Part shown: in pieces, positions 45,671 through 58,534 of the stretch | Layout of the letters: each line of letters opens with the position of its first letter | How positions within the stretch are numbered: the stretch's first letter is position 1 | Origin: Cryptomeria japonica | Taxonomy: Eukaryota > Streptophyta > Pinopsida > Cupressales > Cupressaceae | Assembly (NCBI RefSeq): GCF_030272615.1 | Contig: NC_081413.1 | Span: 607,700,209 to 607,764,208 of the forward strand | DNA: 64,000 bases | Direction of reading: 5' to 3' | The notes under the pieces: generated by a model | Told to the model about the DNA's origin: nothing | The model's input: only the letters and a program-made list of their open reading frames with translations | The model's database searches: none | Made by a program: the position numbers and the translations under genes

Positions 45671-48600
45671 TAACATGAACACACACACACACAAAGCTAA
45701 ACAAAATGATTATGTCGAGAGGCATCTACAATGACATCAAAATGTCCGTAAACAAAAATTCATTTTTGAAACAATTTGAGATGCAAATGACAAGTAAATG
45801 CATGGAATATGTCATGTTTCAGCTTTTGTGGAGGTGTTATTTTATTACTCCAAATAAAATAGAACCCTCTCCACTTGTCTCCAGCTAGATTCACAGAGTT
45901 TTGCATGCATGATTTTAATAGATTTGTATTCTTGATGTTTAGTATTTTAGAAGAACATTTATTTTACAGATGATTCTTTTCTATTATAAGATATCTCTCG
46001 ACATATTTTACATATATTTTTTAAATATAAATATACTAGTGATATTACATAATGACATTATTGCCAAACTAATATTGTTTTAGAACAATTCAATTTTGAA
46101 TTCACTAAAATTGTCGTGTGTATATTATGAAACAAAGATTTAAATGCAAATGTTTTTAGAGTGCCATAGTATTGGCATCATATGCTTTTTAGTTGCTATA
46201 TTCTTAGTCTAAGTGGACCATACTTTTGTCACAACAATTAAAAATATTTTTTAGTGCATAAGGCATAAGCTTCTAGAGGTTTATTGCATGCCAAGAAATG
46301 AACCCATCGTTGTGATAATCCATCACGTTGGCATAAATAAACTAATTTTCTTATTAAAGCATCGAAGGGGAGGAATATCTACTTAGTGGGTCGAGTATTA
46401 TGGCCGAGTAGCTGATTCGTGTGTGGGTGTATATATATATATATATTATTATTATTATTATTTTTTTTTTAAATTTATATATTTATATAACTTGTAATAA
46501 TATAGCTATAGAATGAAAGTGGGATAAAAGTTATGAATTTATATGTTTTTGTATGTAATTACAAGTATGTGTAAATACATACATTAGAAGGAAGATTTCT
46601 TTCTCAGATACAAATTTATTCATTATGATTAATAATGTGAATGGAATTAAGAGAAAAGGCAATATTAAACTTATTGTTGCAATTACTTAGTCAATTTGAG
46701 AAGAATAACTTTTATTTTTCTTATATTTATGAGCGTATATCTATTTATTACTTACATCTTCATATGTATATATGTACATAGGTATGTACTTATATACATA
46801 TATGAATGTGTAAGTATATAAGGATTATTAATGGTTTATTATGAATCATGTAGCATAAGGGTTCTAATGTTAAGATTGTTAAAGATAACAAGTAGCTGTT
46901 CATAATCGGAAATGCAATCATGACAATGAAAGCATATTTATAAAACCTTATTTTGCTAAATAGAGTATATATTTACTTTATAAATTGAAAACTTGTATTG
47001 AAAACCACTTTGAGAACATGGTCAAACCAAAGTGAAAGGTGAACACGTTTTGTTAAAACAACAAGTCTTCTACCTTTGAAAGTTGCAATAATATTCACCA
47101 AGAGACGAGTATGTGAGGGGTGATATCATTTGACTATACTATATCCAATTATTAGTCATGTTATCTTATGTTATAAGACATACCATTCTTAGCATATAAC
47201 TCTTGTATTACCATAAAGTCATGTGAACATGTGGTAGTAGCCTAGAATCCATGAAATGTGAGAATGCATGATGACATGTTTTATGTTAATACTATGAATA
47301 GTCTGAGTAAACTGAGTTGTAATTGTAATATGACTATAGTAATCCGAGTCGACTAGAGGTGTGTGAAAATTTGACTACACTTCTTTATATGTTTAATTAT
47401 TATGAAACTTTGGCCAAAGTGATGCAATAGTCTCTACTTGCATCCAGTCAGTTCATAGTGTTCCTGAATGCATAGTCCAAACACGATGGTCATACATAGT
47501 TCGAGGTTTATCTATAGTTGTATGGTTGATTGGGTTATGTAGGACATAAAACTAGAACTTAGATGGCATTCCTTGATGGTTCTTTTGTCTATACCCTCGT
47601 GAAGGGTAGGGTTACTTTTAGTTTGAAGTTGTGTGAGAGATTGTCTATCTGTGGTTGGAGAAAAAACACATGCTTTCCTTCCTACAAAGGACTCATTGAG
47701 GCTTGTGATTCAAAACAAGATATCCAAACACAATAATTCACATTAACTCTATCTTATGTATTCAAGTAAACTCAATTGTTTAATGAAAGTACGTAAGTAC
47801 TTGAAAGGAAAAAAATAATGTTTATGTCCTTGATGAAAAGTTGTAAGTTGTTTCAATGTTTCATATGCAATGCAAAGTTTATAGTGGACATGTGATGAAA
47901 ATATTGTTTCAAATTTAAAATTTTTTCTTGTGAATATTATCTTGTGTTTTTACTTTACATTATGGTAAATTCGATTACTTTCTTAAGTTCAATAGAGTAT
48001 TGTTGTTACAAAAGAATATTCCATCGAGGGTCAATTGTAATCCTACCTTAGGAATATATGTCAATCAAGCTACCCAAAAAAGTAAGAACAAATGCGAAAT
48101 TTGACCAAGAGGATCATACTCATCAAACATTAGGCCACTATCAACCATCGGGAATTAGAAAAAACCTATACCACATGCCAAGAAGGTAGATGGGCAAAGT
48201 GAGTGTCAAACTTCTGATAGTCACCAAAGGAAATTTTTGGACGGGTGATCAATAGGATGTTGAAGTAGTATTGGGGTAGGGAGATCAGTAAAACACTGAT
48301 GGGAGATAAAATTAGAAAATTTAAGGGACCTCAAATGGATTTTGAGGGTCAAAAGTATGAAGGTATTTACAAAAACTTTAAATTTCAATGGAATAACAAA
48401 AGAATTTTCAAAAGACAGATCAGGGTTTTAGGGATTGGGGTGCTAGAGGTAGATGAAAGGAAATGAAGGAATGAGGAAGATGAAAGTCTAAAACTTTGAT
48501 AGTTAAAAAACCTCATACTTAACCAAAATTTGATTTTACCATTGGGGTATTTTAATATAACATGAAAGAGGGTAATTGATACAACACTTAAAGGTAAGAT

Positions 48601-48735
48601 AAAGGCGATATAATTCATTCAAATTATCTTGAGTTGACTATAGAAATGGGTCATACACCACCAAGCAACAAAAGGGGAAGGGGTTAAAGAAGAAGAGGAA
48701 AGCATATAATTTCAGTCCTAATAAGCTTAATAAGT
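45671..48735. other. Long AT-rich stretch without recognised genes
   Basis: Includes a short (AC)n near 45677-45692, a (TA)n(TTA)n T-run microsatellite at 46429-46471, and TATA-rich simple sequence near 46740-46820. Short open frames on both strands show no domain. I see nothing functional; probably very old repeat DNA. Confidence 0.4.
46429..46471. repeat. (TA)n-(TTA)n microsatellite
   Basis: TGTATATATATATATATATT followed by ATT/TTA units and a run of T. Simple sequence. Confidence 0.9.
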
Positions 48736-49910
48736 GTGATTAAGCATTTGCAACCTTGTGTAAGTCTATATATCCACGTCTTCTCTATCATGTTGAATTT
48801 GTATCTACACCAAATGAAGTTTGGAAAACATTGGAAAAACTCTAGTGAACAAGATGAATTGAGAGGTCATGAATTGGAGAATGATCTCAAAGGGTTAAGT
48901 TATTCAATTTTTGATATTATACATGATTTCCACCAAACTAAAATCCATAAGATCACAATTAAAATAGTGTGGGATGGAGAAATATGCTAAATAATTATTC
49001 TTAAGCATTCTCTATAAACTTGGTCCAAACTATCAGTTTTTGTTTCTACATTCTATGCTACTAATCATCCTTGGAGCTTTCTAAAAAATTCCTTCTCTTC
49101 ATGAGTTTTCAAATGAATTCACCAAAGAATAGGACAAGTTTATTCAATTGGGCACTATCAAATCCTCTAAGTCTTATGTCTTGGCTGTAAATCAAGGCAT
49201 TAAAGAGCAAGATGATAATAACAAACACATTAAGAAACAAAAGAACCAAGGATATAATAATTAAAATGAATCTTTTTCTTCTTCTAATGAAGACACTAGA
49301 ACTTCTTCAAATCAAGAAAAATATTTGAAGGAAAAGGTTAAGTGTGCCCATTGCAAGAAAATTGGGCATGATGAGCATAAATGTAAGAAGAAATATATTG
49401 ATCACTTCACACATCTTCTTGAGAAGAACAAAAAAGGGTTCACTGAATCTCCATCTTCATCAAACCAAGATACTTTTAAGGATTAAGAAAAAGGTCATAC
49501 TATTGGGACAAGTAAAAAAAAAAAAACCTCTACGTTCTTCTATAGGTCTTGGACTAGGGAGATGACTTCTAGATTTTGGAGCTTCTCATCATAAGGCTTC
49601 TTCATAGTTCATGTTCTCTTCTTTTGAGTTGTATTATGAAACCTATTTTGATGGTAACAATACATATAGAAATTTAATTTGGAAGGTATATATTGATATC
49701 AAGGATGGAACTTTTAATGGTATATTGTGTGTACCTCATTTTTCCAATAGTCTTTTTCCAGCTATTAAATTACTCATGGTGGACTAGGGAAGGCTATCAA
49801 ATTTACTCTTGATTTGGTTATCATCAAATATTTGGATAGAAAATAGGTTATTATTCTTGAGATGGTTGATAATGTATTTCAGTTATACACCTTTTTTAGA
49901 TTTTGTTCCT
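48736..49910 (+). pseudogene. Decayed Copia gag and protease
   Basis: Gag: DELRGHELENDLKGLSYSIF matches the conserved DELRGH.LE.EL segment of Copia Gag. KFIQLGTIKSSKSYVLAVN follows near 49135, then a knuckle CAHCKKIGHDEHKC at 49343-49384. Protease: LLDFGASHH with catalytic Asp at 49572, then IIKYLDRK and VIILEMVDNVFQLY near 49820-49890 from the protease/pre-integrase region. Frameshifts and stops are frequent. No integrase or RT follows. Its 3' LTR probably starts at 50590. Confidence 0.7.
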
Positions 49911-50589
49911 AATAATGGCTTTGATCCTTTGGATGATGATCACACCTCTAGTGTGGAATTTGACTTTGAGGAGAATTTTGGTTACTTTAACTTGGGTATC
50001 CTCATAAGTGATCTATTAATTGAACATTGAATTTCATCTCTTGCATCTATCATTACTACATTAAAGTCCAATGTTTCCTCTTTGAGAGTGTCCATTGATT
50101 CTTTATAGAAATACATACATTCCTTTGTATACAACTTTGTGGGACGATTTATTGATAGGCATTTCAAAATAGTTTACGGAGTCCCGTATTATAGATTTGG
50201 GAGACACTATTTATTGCATTCATACTCTCTTTGATGGGTTTAATTCTTCTTTAGTTGTTGCAATAGAATATTCAAACCCTCTTGTTCATTATCCACATGA
50301 TCATTCATAACAGTTTGACATGAGTGTGCATACTTTGAAGAAACATTTAGAGGATATATTTGTGTCTTTGGATCTTGATCTACATTCTTATCTACTAGAT
50401 TATATATTTTCATATTCATGTGGCCTATGAAACTTGACTTGGTAGTGGCAACTTGTAGCCTTGACATGGTGACACTTGAGTAGAGTTTAGAGGCTTTATA
50501 CATCTTGTTCCTTTTTCTTACATATTAATATTAAGAATAGGAAGATATATTGCATACACTTTTGGTTTTGTTTTTTCCTAAGGGGAGGA
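49911..50589. other. Unassigned segment downstream of decayed Copia gag-PR
   Basis: Open frame remains such as GFDPLDDDHTSSVEFDFEE near 49915-49980 look coding-derived but match no domain I recognise. Ends in AAGGGGAGGA (50579-50588), a plausible polypurine tract. Confidence 0.3.
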
Positions 50590-53297
50590 ATGTTGTTCAA
50601 TGATCATGAACCATATTCTACATGTAGTTTCAACCATTGGTATATATTTTACTGATGCAGGAGCACCGGTCTAGTTCTTACCGGTTGGGCAGTTTTTAGT
50701 GGCATTGCTTGAGAGCATGGCATTTCTTCATGTTTGAGTGTTTAGCATTGTGGTTTTGGGTTTATGCCCTTGTGTCCTTGGTCATTATTGTGTTCAAGTT
50801 TCATAGCATTTGGTTTTGTTTTCGGTAGTATGTGGATCTTGGTATTGTCTCGGTTGATGTGTTCCTACTGGTTAGCCTGGCTGTATGTTGAGTGAAGATG
50901 ATTTCGGGTTGCGGTTGATCTCTGTGGCTTGCAGATCATTAGAGGTGTTGCTTTGGGCCTTGGTTGGTATTCCTAGAGGTCTGTGCATTATTTTATGTTT
51001 TGGATTTTTTCTTAAGCGATTGAGTCGACATGTTATCGTTGCACGTTTCATGAACTGGTTGGTCTTTGGGCTGACTTGATTGAGTTGAAATTATTCGTTG
51101 ATGGTATAAATGAAAGCTTGTGAATCATTTGAAGATGACATGGAAGTAAGAAGATTGAAGATAGAGAATTGAGATTGAGGTAAGATGTAGAACCGACGAG
51201 ATTCTGATCCTGTAGAACTGGAGCCAGAAGGCTGAGGTTCAGATTAGGATACAACCGACAGTCTCTTACCAAAAGCCGATTTGATATGAGGATGATTTGC
51301 GGATCTTGTAATTGCATAGTAAGCATATTTTGTATCTTGGACTACGATCCAACATGTGGCATGTATCATTCTTCAAACTATTATAAGATTCATTCATATT
51401 GTGTACTGGTTATGTGTTTTGTCTTGTTACCGGTTATCAGTATGCTTTGCATGATTTATGTGTTAAGCTGCAAGGTTGGGTTGCCCTTCATTGGATCTCC
51501 CTACCTTGGCTATGTCAAATGGTATCAAAACTGGTTCGTGAACCTGTTGTCGGACAAAGTGTTGTTTGTGCACCGGTTGGTTGGAGAGAAGATTGGGGCA
51601 ACTTGTGGACTTGTTCAGATCGCCGAACGTGAGGCAGAGAAAGGTTTACAGGTAGACCGCCAATCCTAGAGCTTGAGCTTGAGGCAGTTAGTGGGTGGAG
51701 ACTTGAACAGATTGCCGATTGAGGCATGCCACAGTTTGGACCAGTAGATCGTCATGGAGAGGCAACCGAAAGCTGTGGTTAGATCATCAAATCCCATAAG
51801 GTAGTTGCAAGTACCTAATGACCAATTGTCGAATCAAAGCAAGTGATGGGACTCACTTTTCAATTAACCCTGAGAGTCTGATGTACGAGCATCGGTCTAG
51901 TCCTTACCGATTGGATAGTTTTCAGTGGCATTGCTTGAGAGCATGGAATTTCTTCATGTTTGAGTGTTTAGCATTGTGGTTTTGGGTTTATGCACTTATG
52001 TCCTTGGTCATTGTTGTGTTCAAGTTTCATAGCATTTGGTTTTGTTTCCAGTAGTATGTGGATCCCGATATTGTCTAGGTTGATGTGTTCTTACTGGTTA
52101 GCCTAGTTGTATGTTGAGCGAAGATGATTTCGGGTTATGGTTGATTTCCATGACTTGCGGATCATTAGAAGTGTTGCTTTGGGCCTTGGCTGGTATTCCG
52201 GAGGTCTGTGCATTTTGTATGTTTTGGATTTGTTCTTAAGTGATTGAGCCGACATGTTACCATTGCACGTTTCATGAACCAGTTGGTCTTTGGGCCAACT
52301 TGATTGAGTTGTAATTATTTGTTGATGGTATAAATGGAAGCTTGTGATTCATTTGAAGATAGAGAATTAAGATTGAGCTAAGATGTAGAACCGATGAGAC
52401 TCTGGTCCAGTAGGACTGAAGCCAGAAGGCTGAGGTCCAGATTAGGACAGAACCGACAGTTTGTTACTGGAAGCCAATTTGATATGAGGATGATCTGCAG
52501 ATCTTGTAATTGCATAGTAAGCATTGTTTGTATCTTGGATTGTGATCTAGCATGTGGCATGTATCATTTTTCAAACAATTATAAGATTCATTTATATTGT
52601 GTACCGATTATGTGTTATGTCTTGTTACCAGTTGTTCTTTCCAATGTTTCTAGCATCTTGTTACCAGTTGTCAGTATGCTTTGCATGATTTATGTGTTAA
52701 GTTGCAAGGTTGGGCTATCCTTAATTGGATCTCCCTGCCTTGGGTGCATCATTTACATTGTGGTGAGGGAGGAGAGTTAGTTAGTCCTTCCACTTCTCTC
52801 TTTACTTTTTTTTGGGGTGGGAAACATAGTTATAAGTTGTGGAAGGGGGCTTCTTTTTCCCTTAAGGGATTTCCTATGTACAAGGGTACATCATCAAACT
52901 TATTTTTCTTCTGGGATATTTATTTTTTCTTAGTCATAGGTTTTTCCTACACTTTTATTAAAATTTCTTAGGTCAATAAAGTGATTTTAACTAATTAACT
53001 ACTAGTAGACAATGTATTGTGGTTTCACCATCCTAAAAGGGAGGAAAACTTACTATTTTGATCAATTTATTTAGTATTGGTGTTCACTTCCTATCAATTA
53101 GATTTTCTACATCTATCTTCTCCCTAGTTCTATATAAACTCACTACCAATCTTATATTTTATATTCTTTTGTATACATTGTGATGCTCTTGCAGAGATTG
53201 TCATTCACATATTGATGCATGAATAATTATTTTATAGCTTCTCTTTGAGCTCCTAATAAAATCTTGTTATCTTGGCATTTGCACATCTCTTGGAATT
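50590..53297 (+). repeat. Probable 3' LTR of the decayed Copia, split by a small LTR element
   Basis: TGTTGTTCAATGATC follows the polypurine run at 50579-50588. The sequence stops at 50652, resumes at 52757 after the inserted element and one TSD, and continues as AT-rich DNA towards about 53290. The right limit is a guess. Confidence 0.4.
50653..52751 (+). mobile_element. Complete 2.1-kb non-autonomous LTR element (LTRs 865 and 873 bases, interior 361 bases)
   Basis: LTR1 50653-51517 and LTR2 51879-52751 both start TGATG and end in TCA. A perfect 5-bp TSD TTTAC lies at 50648-50652 and 52752-52756. A Copia-like PBS TGGTATCAAAACTGG is at 51520-51534, one or two bases after LTR1. The interior 51518-51878 carries no domain and no good polypurine tract; LTR2 is preceded by CCCTGAGAGTC. 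LTR2 has lost about 26 bases near its middle and gained a short duplication of CTTGTTACCAGTTGT. LTRs make up over 80% of the element. It must be mobilised in trans. Confidence 0.88.
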
Positions 53298-55151
53298 GTT
53301 AGGAGAATGGTGTCTCAACCTTGCAGTAAGAAAATATTACTATTGATAAATGAGTGTGGGGGTTGCAGGGAGGTACCCCTTTTGTGGGGTCTGAGGTGGA
53401 TGGCCCCTCTAGAGGGGGTTTAGAGGTTGTGTGTCCTAATAGGTGTTTGTGGGAAGTAATCCAAAATCCACATTTATGTATAGTTTATCATTGTAAATCT
53501 TCATTGTTTATCATTAGGTCATAGATCTAATGGTTGATATTTTGTGTGCTTTTCTTGACCTAGAAGAAAACCCTACTTTATGAGGGAATTGCATTACAAT
53601 TGTGTAGTGTAATGTATTCCAAGAATTTGATATTTGTTGACATGCCTCTGATCTTTGTTGATGAGACTCCTATGAGAAGCTTCCTTTACAAGTATAATAT
53701 AATTTGTTTTTGATTTCTTAATAATATATTGGGTAGCTTTTGGAGTGTGGGATTTCTCCCAAAAGGATTTTGCCCACGTAAACCACTGTGTTGTGGTATG
53801 CTACATGGTGGTCCTCAGAACCAGAATGGCAACCAGGTTATATAAACTCAATTCAGGGATTGGACATCCTTACTTTACAACTAGCTTTACTGTAGCAAAT
53901 GATCATTTACTTAATCAACCAGGGATGTAAACTTGAAACGGGACAACACTATATGTGCACTAAGTTCATATCACAATCATTCTATCCTACTACAGGAAAG
54001 GAAATTCTCTAAAATAAATGTGCAAAAACATAATGAACTAATACTTAATCAGAAATCACAACTGAAAGTAACTTAAGCAACTGCTACCAAATGATAATGG
54101 TCTGGCAAGCAGATAGGAACTACTTTGCCCGATGTGGCTGCAAGAACAGACTCATGAACTATTTCTAGTGGCTGCAGGAACAGTCGAATGCCAAAACAAC
54201 AACTATCACAGAATGGAAACTAACTGAAAAACGCAAAGGGACTACTCACCAAGTGGCCCCCCTTGAGTGAGTATATCCAGAATTCTTAGATTGCAACTGA
54301 TAAGCTCAAAATAACATTGATTTCTTTATTCCAAATTGACTACAAAATACATAAGTCTGAAAGCTGGGTATTACAAATTCTATGGTTGTTTTATCCTTGA
54401 GAGGGAGAGGAGATAGAGACCTTTTATTTATATGGAAACTTATAACAAATTCCTAATTGATCAACCCATATTCCAACAGAATAGGCGAACAAGTTTATTA
54501 TACTAAAAGAAGAAGCCAACATAGGAAAACAAAACAACATCTGTCCTACAGCTGAGAAGATATAACATGATTTGCTTCCTAGATTTAAGCTCCATTAAGA
54601 ACAATTATGAATGTCCCATAAACCACTCTACTGAGGAAGCGATCAAATGGTTTTGATCTTAATCAATGCTTCTTTACTTTGACCAGGTCTGCATCGTAGT
54701 GGCATGTTGATGTTCCTTTAAACTGCCAACTTAGTCTTTCCTTCTTCTTGGCTGACCCTGCATCATGGTGTTAATGTGCACAAAAGCGTGTGTATCTACT
54801 AATGTTAACATAACATAAATTAAACCACATTTTAAGATTGATTTAGATAATTTGCATAGATGAACCATTTAGAAATCATTATATAACAACCTTAGGTATA
54901 TGATAAATCAGTTCCAAAAATACCTAAAAAGGCATCAACTAGGAAAGTCTTCTTACCCAAATACTATCTAGACATAAGACCTAAGCAGGAATTCTATGAC
55001 AAAAATCCATCAAAACAAAGTCATTATTTTGGCTCATCACTACATGTTTATTTTGATTAAGTTTTTGTAACTATTATAAAGATCTATAAAGTTTTGCATA
55101 ACCCTCATCTCAAGAATAGTGTAGGAATTTGTTCCACTAACTTAAACTCCT
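53298..55151 (+). repeat. Copia-D 5' LTR, split by a solo Gypsy-2-type LTR
   Basis: The left part has the run GAGTGTGGGATTTCTCCC and CCCACGTAAACCACTGTG, familiar from plant Copia LTRs. The right part (55045-55151) ends GTGTAGGAATTTGTTCC... just before TGGTATCAGAGC. Bases 53806-55044 are inserted. The start at 53298 (TGTTAGGAG) is tentative. Same family as the minus-strand LTR at 44795-45670. Confidence 0.6.
53806..55039 (-). mobile_element. Solo LTR of the Gypsy-2 family
   Basis: 1234 bases related along most of its length to the Gypsy-2 LTRs: it shares ...GGGATGTAAACTTGAAACGGG, CACTATATGTGCACTAAGTTC, GGCTGCAGGAACAGTC and CACCAAGTGGCCCCCCTTGAG. On the plus strand it begins TGGTGGTCC and ends GGCTCATCA. 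Perfect TSD CTACA at 53801-53805 and 55040-55044. It is inserted in the Copia-D LTR. No internal sequence remains. Confidence 0.88.
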
Positions 55152-55414
55152 TTTAAGTGGTATCAGAGCTTGATCACCTTTGGCTTCAATTGTGAGTTTT
55201 TGAGTTTTTTTAACTAATCCAAATTTGGGTGGGAGATAATACAAAAGATACTTTGTGATCTTATTGCAAGAATTTTCAGATGGCAAGTTTGTAAGGGAGG
55301 ATAGATGTGGAAATTTTTTCTAGAAATAATTTGAGATGTGGAAGCTAAAGATGGGGGATTTGTTAATAGATAGAGATTTGTGGGATTCTACTAATGAGAA
55401 TTCTTTCAGACCTA

Positions 55415-56798
55415 GTATAATATGATGAAACTATAATGATCTGATCAACTACTGAGAGGGGAGGTGAATCAGTAGATAGAAAATAAACTAAACTTTCACC
55501 AAACAAACTTTCAACTCTGAATCAACTCATAAAGTATACTTTTTTATACACTCAAACAAATCTGCAACTGCACTGTTAAACTTTACCGATTGTCCTAATA
55601 CTCAGTGACATAATGCAATAGATCTTGAAACATAAATACCATTTGACAAAAACTTAAACTACTTCACTAATACCAAAAACACATTTCAGATCATTTCCAA
55701 TCATTCAAATATATCTATGTAGATTTACCAGTCATTCATATCAACCATACCAAAAACACATCCACAAAATCATTCACCACTTGACACAATGATTTTTCAC
55801 GTGGAAACCCAAATGGGAAAAACCACGGTGGGGATGAATACACACACGTATTTTGAACTCTTCTGAAGTTCGCCCTATTAGGAGCCAAGCCTTGTTAGAA
55901 GCTTATACAATAATGTCATGTTAGGAACAAATCCGGTTAAGGACTACCTAGTTAAGGGATTGACTACAAATACCATGTTAAAGGCAATACCCTGTTAAAG
56001 GTAACCTCAGTGGAGGATTTCAAATCCAAGCTAATGGATCACTTGGTTAGAGGATATTAACAACAAGCCTGTTAAAGCTTACTCAGTTAAGGGATTTAAC
56101 TATTTTAATGGTTAGAGAACAACAAGTTCTTGACTAATCTAGAAATAACACTTCCTTTCTTAATCTGATCCTTTATCACTCCTATCTGCCTTCACAACAT
56201 TCTGCAGACACACCTCCTGGTTTGGCAACAATCACTCACACACTTAACCAAATTGCCAAAACTTTATTGAAACAAATAAATGACCTTATAAGAAAATACA
56301 TTAGGTCGGTAACACAACACAAACCCTAGAAATCTCATAGAGATTACAAACATATCGGTTCAATCTTGATTGTTACATTACATGCAATTGACTTTACATT
56401 CTTCTAGGCATCTTCAACCATTCCTGGATCACCGCACATTGAATCCTGTAACTCATCATGTGTTTTTCACTTCATACTATGCATTTGATCATTCTCAAGA
56501 TAAATGGTTATCTCTTATGCACCAAATCCATTTCAAAACTCATCACATGCATCATGCTTATGTGGCATCTTCATCACCGATCATCATTCAGTCATAGATC
56601 ATCACAATAGATCTCCAAACTCCATCAGTTAGGGTTCTGCATCTCAACTAGTTAGGGTTACTGGTTGATCTTCACTGCATCAACACTAATTTCCTTATTG
56701 CATCATTACTGGTAGCTATACTTTCTTCATTATCGATTGCAATTGATATCAATGACAACACTATACTTCTCCAATGCAATCTTCATGCAATGCCAACA
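55415..56798 (-). mobile_element. Solo Copia LTR in Copia-D gag, same family as 1499-3000
   Basis: Shares with the first copy ACGTGGAAACCCAAATGGGA, ACCACGGTGGGGATGAATAC and TTAGGAGCCAAGC..GTTAG phrases in the same order, and ends in GCAATGCCAACA. The flanks ACCTA (55410-55414) and ACCTG (56799-56803) look like a 5-bp duplication with one transition. The Gag reading resumes after it. The plus-strand first bases (GT for TG) seem mutated. The GGTTAAGGGAT-type repeats lie at 55900-56110. Confidence 0.8.
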
Positions 56799-56803
56799 AC
56801 CTG

Positions 56804-57480
56804 TAGATCTTACTATGACTACTTAGTATGATGTTATGGATCATAAAGGTAATGGTCTAATCAAATTGTGCTTGGTAGACTATTTTAATCAATTTCCATG
56901 AAGAGTACTTTGCAAATAAGCTATGGATGGAACATGGTGAGATGTATCAAGCCAAATCTTTAATGTAAGATTTTATTGAGGAATAAATTGTATTCCTTGA
57001 GAATGGAAGATGGTGGATGAATTATAGACCATCTAGAAGCATTAAACATGTTGATGGATCAATTGGAATCTATTAGTGTCAAGATGGATGAGGAGGAGAA
57101 ATTCCAAATCTTGCTTTGTTCTTAACCTAATGCATGGGATTCTGTTGTGATTGATATTGATAATACTTCTATTATTTTGAATATCAAAGATGCGATGGAT
57201 TCTTTTCCTTCTGAAAAGATAAGGAGGAAAGTATCCATCAATGCAAAAGGAGACCCTAATTATTCATGGATGACCTAAGGAAAAAATAAGAAGAATGAGA
57301 AGTGTGATAAATTCAAGTCCAAGAGGAGATCTAAATCTCTTGGAAAGTCCAAAGTCTTTTTCTGGAATTGTAGTTACTAGACACTTCCTTAAGGATTACA
57401 AAGAAGAAAAGAAAAATAAAAAGAATAAATTTATTCTAATTTTGAATCAAAGAAAGAAGATGGTGAAGCATTCATTGTAG
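56804..57480 (+). pseudogene. gag: Copia-D gag, second part
   Basis: In changing frames: ANKLWMEHGEMYQAKSLM, then LLMDQLESISVKMDEEEKFQ and AWDSVVIDIDNTS, typical of the Copia Gag (UBN2-type) core. A Lys-rich tail with KFKSKRRSKSLGKSK follows. No intact zinc knuckle is visible; FFWNCSY may be its remnant. Several stops and frameshifts. Confidence 0.75.
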
Positions 57481-57750
57481 CTTTGGCTACTCATGCAATT
57501 AACTATGCATGGTTAATTGAATCTAAAAGTGAATTTTGTCAATGATTTCCAATAGATATTGGTTTTCTAAATATGAAGACTTTGATGGAGGTAAGTTTTA
57601 CTTCGGTGATGATTCTCATTTAGATACTGTTGGTTGTGGTAAATTTAGAATCGTGTTTCTCAATGGTAAGATAAAAATAATTAATAGTATGAGATATCTA
57701 CGAACTAAGACAAAATTTGTTATCTATGAGAAAACTAATAGATTCTAGTG
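57481..57750 (+). pseudogene. Copia-D protease
   Basis: AWLIESKSEFCQ occupies the place of the W(L)IDSGAS motif, so the DSG triad is lost. The flap side reads NRYWFSKYEDFDGGKFYFGD and SHLDTVGCGKFRI. It is followed by frameshifts through the pre-integrase region (57750-58150). Confidence 0.75.
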
Positions 57751-58019
57751 TGCATGTAATATTTTATGATACATGATGAAAAATGGTGAGAGGTGTTATG
57801 GTGATTTCTAGAGGTGTTTGATTTAGCACATTATATAAGTTGGATGCATACATTGTTGAATGCAGTACTTCTATGAAAGGAAAATCTATGGATACTTCAT
57901 TGGAAGAAGTGAGGGTTTCAACTTCAGTGCATGGTCATAGCTTTTGGGTACCTAAGGGTTCTCTATCTTTTGAATAAAAAATACTTGCAAATAAGACTAT
58001 GTTATGGCACTAGAGACTA

Positions 58020-58520
58020 GACACATTGGAGAAAAGGGTCTAAGGACCTTGAAAAATAAAAATCTTGTTAAAGGTTTAAATTATTGTAATCTTGATTTTA
58101 ATTTATTTCAGAATTGCATTTATGGAAAATAAATTTTTGTTCAATTTTACTCGAGTTCTCATAAATCTTGTGGTGTTTCAGATCTTTTTCATTATGATGT
58201 GTTTGGTCCTGTAGGTGTTTCTTCCATTGGAAAATCCATATATTATGTTTCATTTATTGATGATTATAGAAAAAGGACATGGGTATATTTTTTGAATAGT
58301 AAAATTGAAGTTTTCAATTGATTTAAAGAATTTAAAGTAATGGTTGAGATGCAGATTGGAAATAAAATTCAATGTTTGAGGACTGATAATGGTGGTTTAT
58401 TCTTCCTTGGTAATTTTGATAGATTTTGGTAAAGGCTATGTCATTAATAGACAAAAGACAACTTTGTATTCTCCACAACAAAATGGAGTTGTAGAAAGAA
58501 TAAAAAAGACACTTGTCGTG
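58020..58520 (+). pseudogene. Copia-D integrase fragment
   Basis: DLFHYDVFGPVGVSSIGKSI has the first catalytic Asp, SFIDDYRKRTWVYFLNSK the middle strand, and CLRTDNGGLFF the second Asp. PQQNGVVERI near 58470-58503 holds the Glu. Stops at about 58319 and 58429, with a frameshift near 58440. Sequence is lost after that. Confidence 0.82.
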
Positions 58521-58534
58521 CCTTCTAATTCAAA

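Larger units (their letters stand above)
55154..58520 (+). mobile_element. Copia-D internal region (PBS, gag, PR, INT), truncated
   Basis: TGGTATCAGAGCTTG at 55157-55171 is the initiator-Met PBS. Gag starts at about 55260 (WKLKMGDLLIDRDLWDSTN reads near 55337-55393), is interrupted by a solo LTR, and resumes at 56804. Protease and integrase follow. RT and RNase H are missing; the element is cut at about 58520, where a different LTR begins. Confidence 0.8.
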
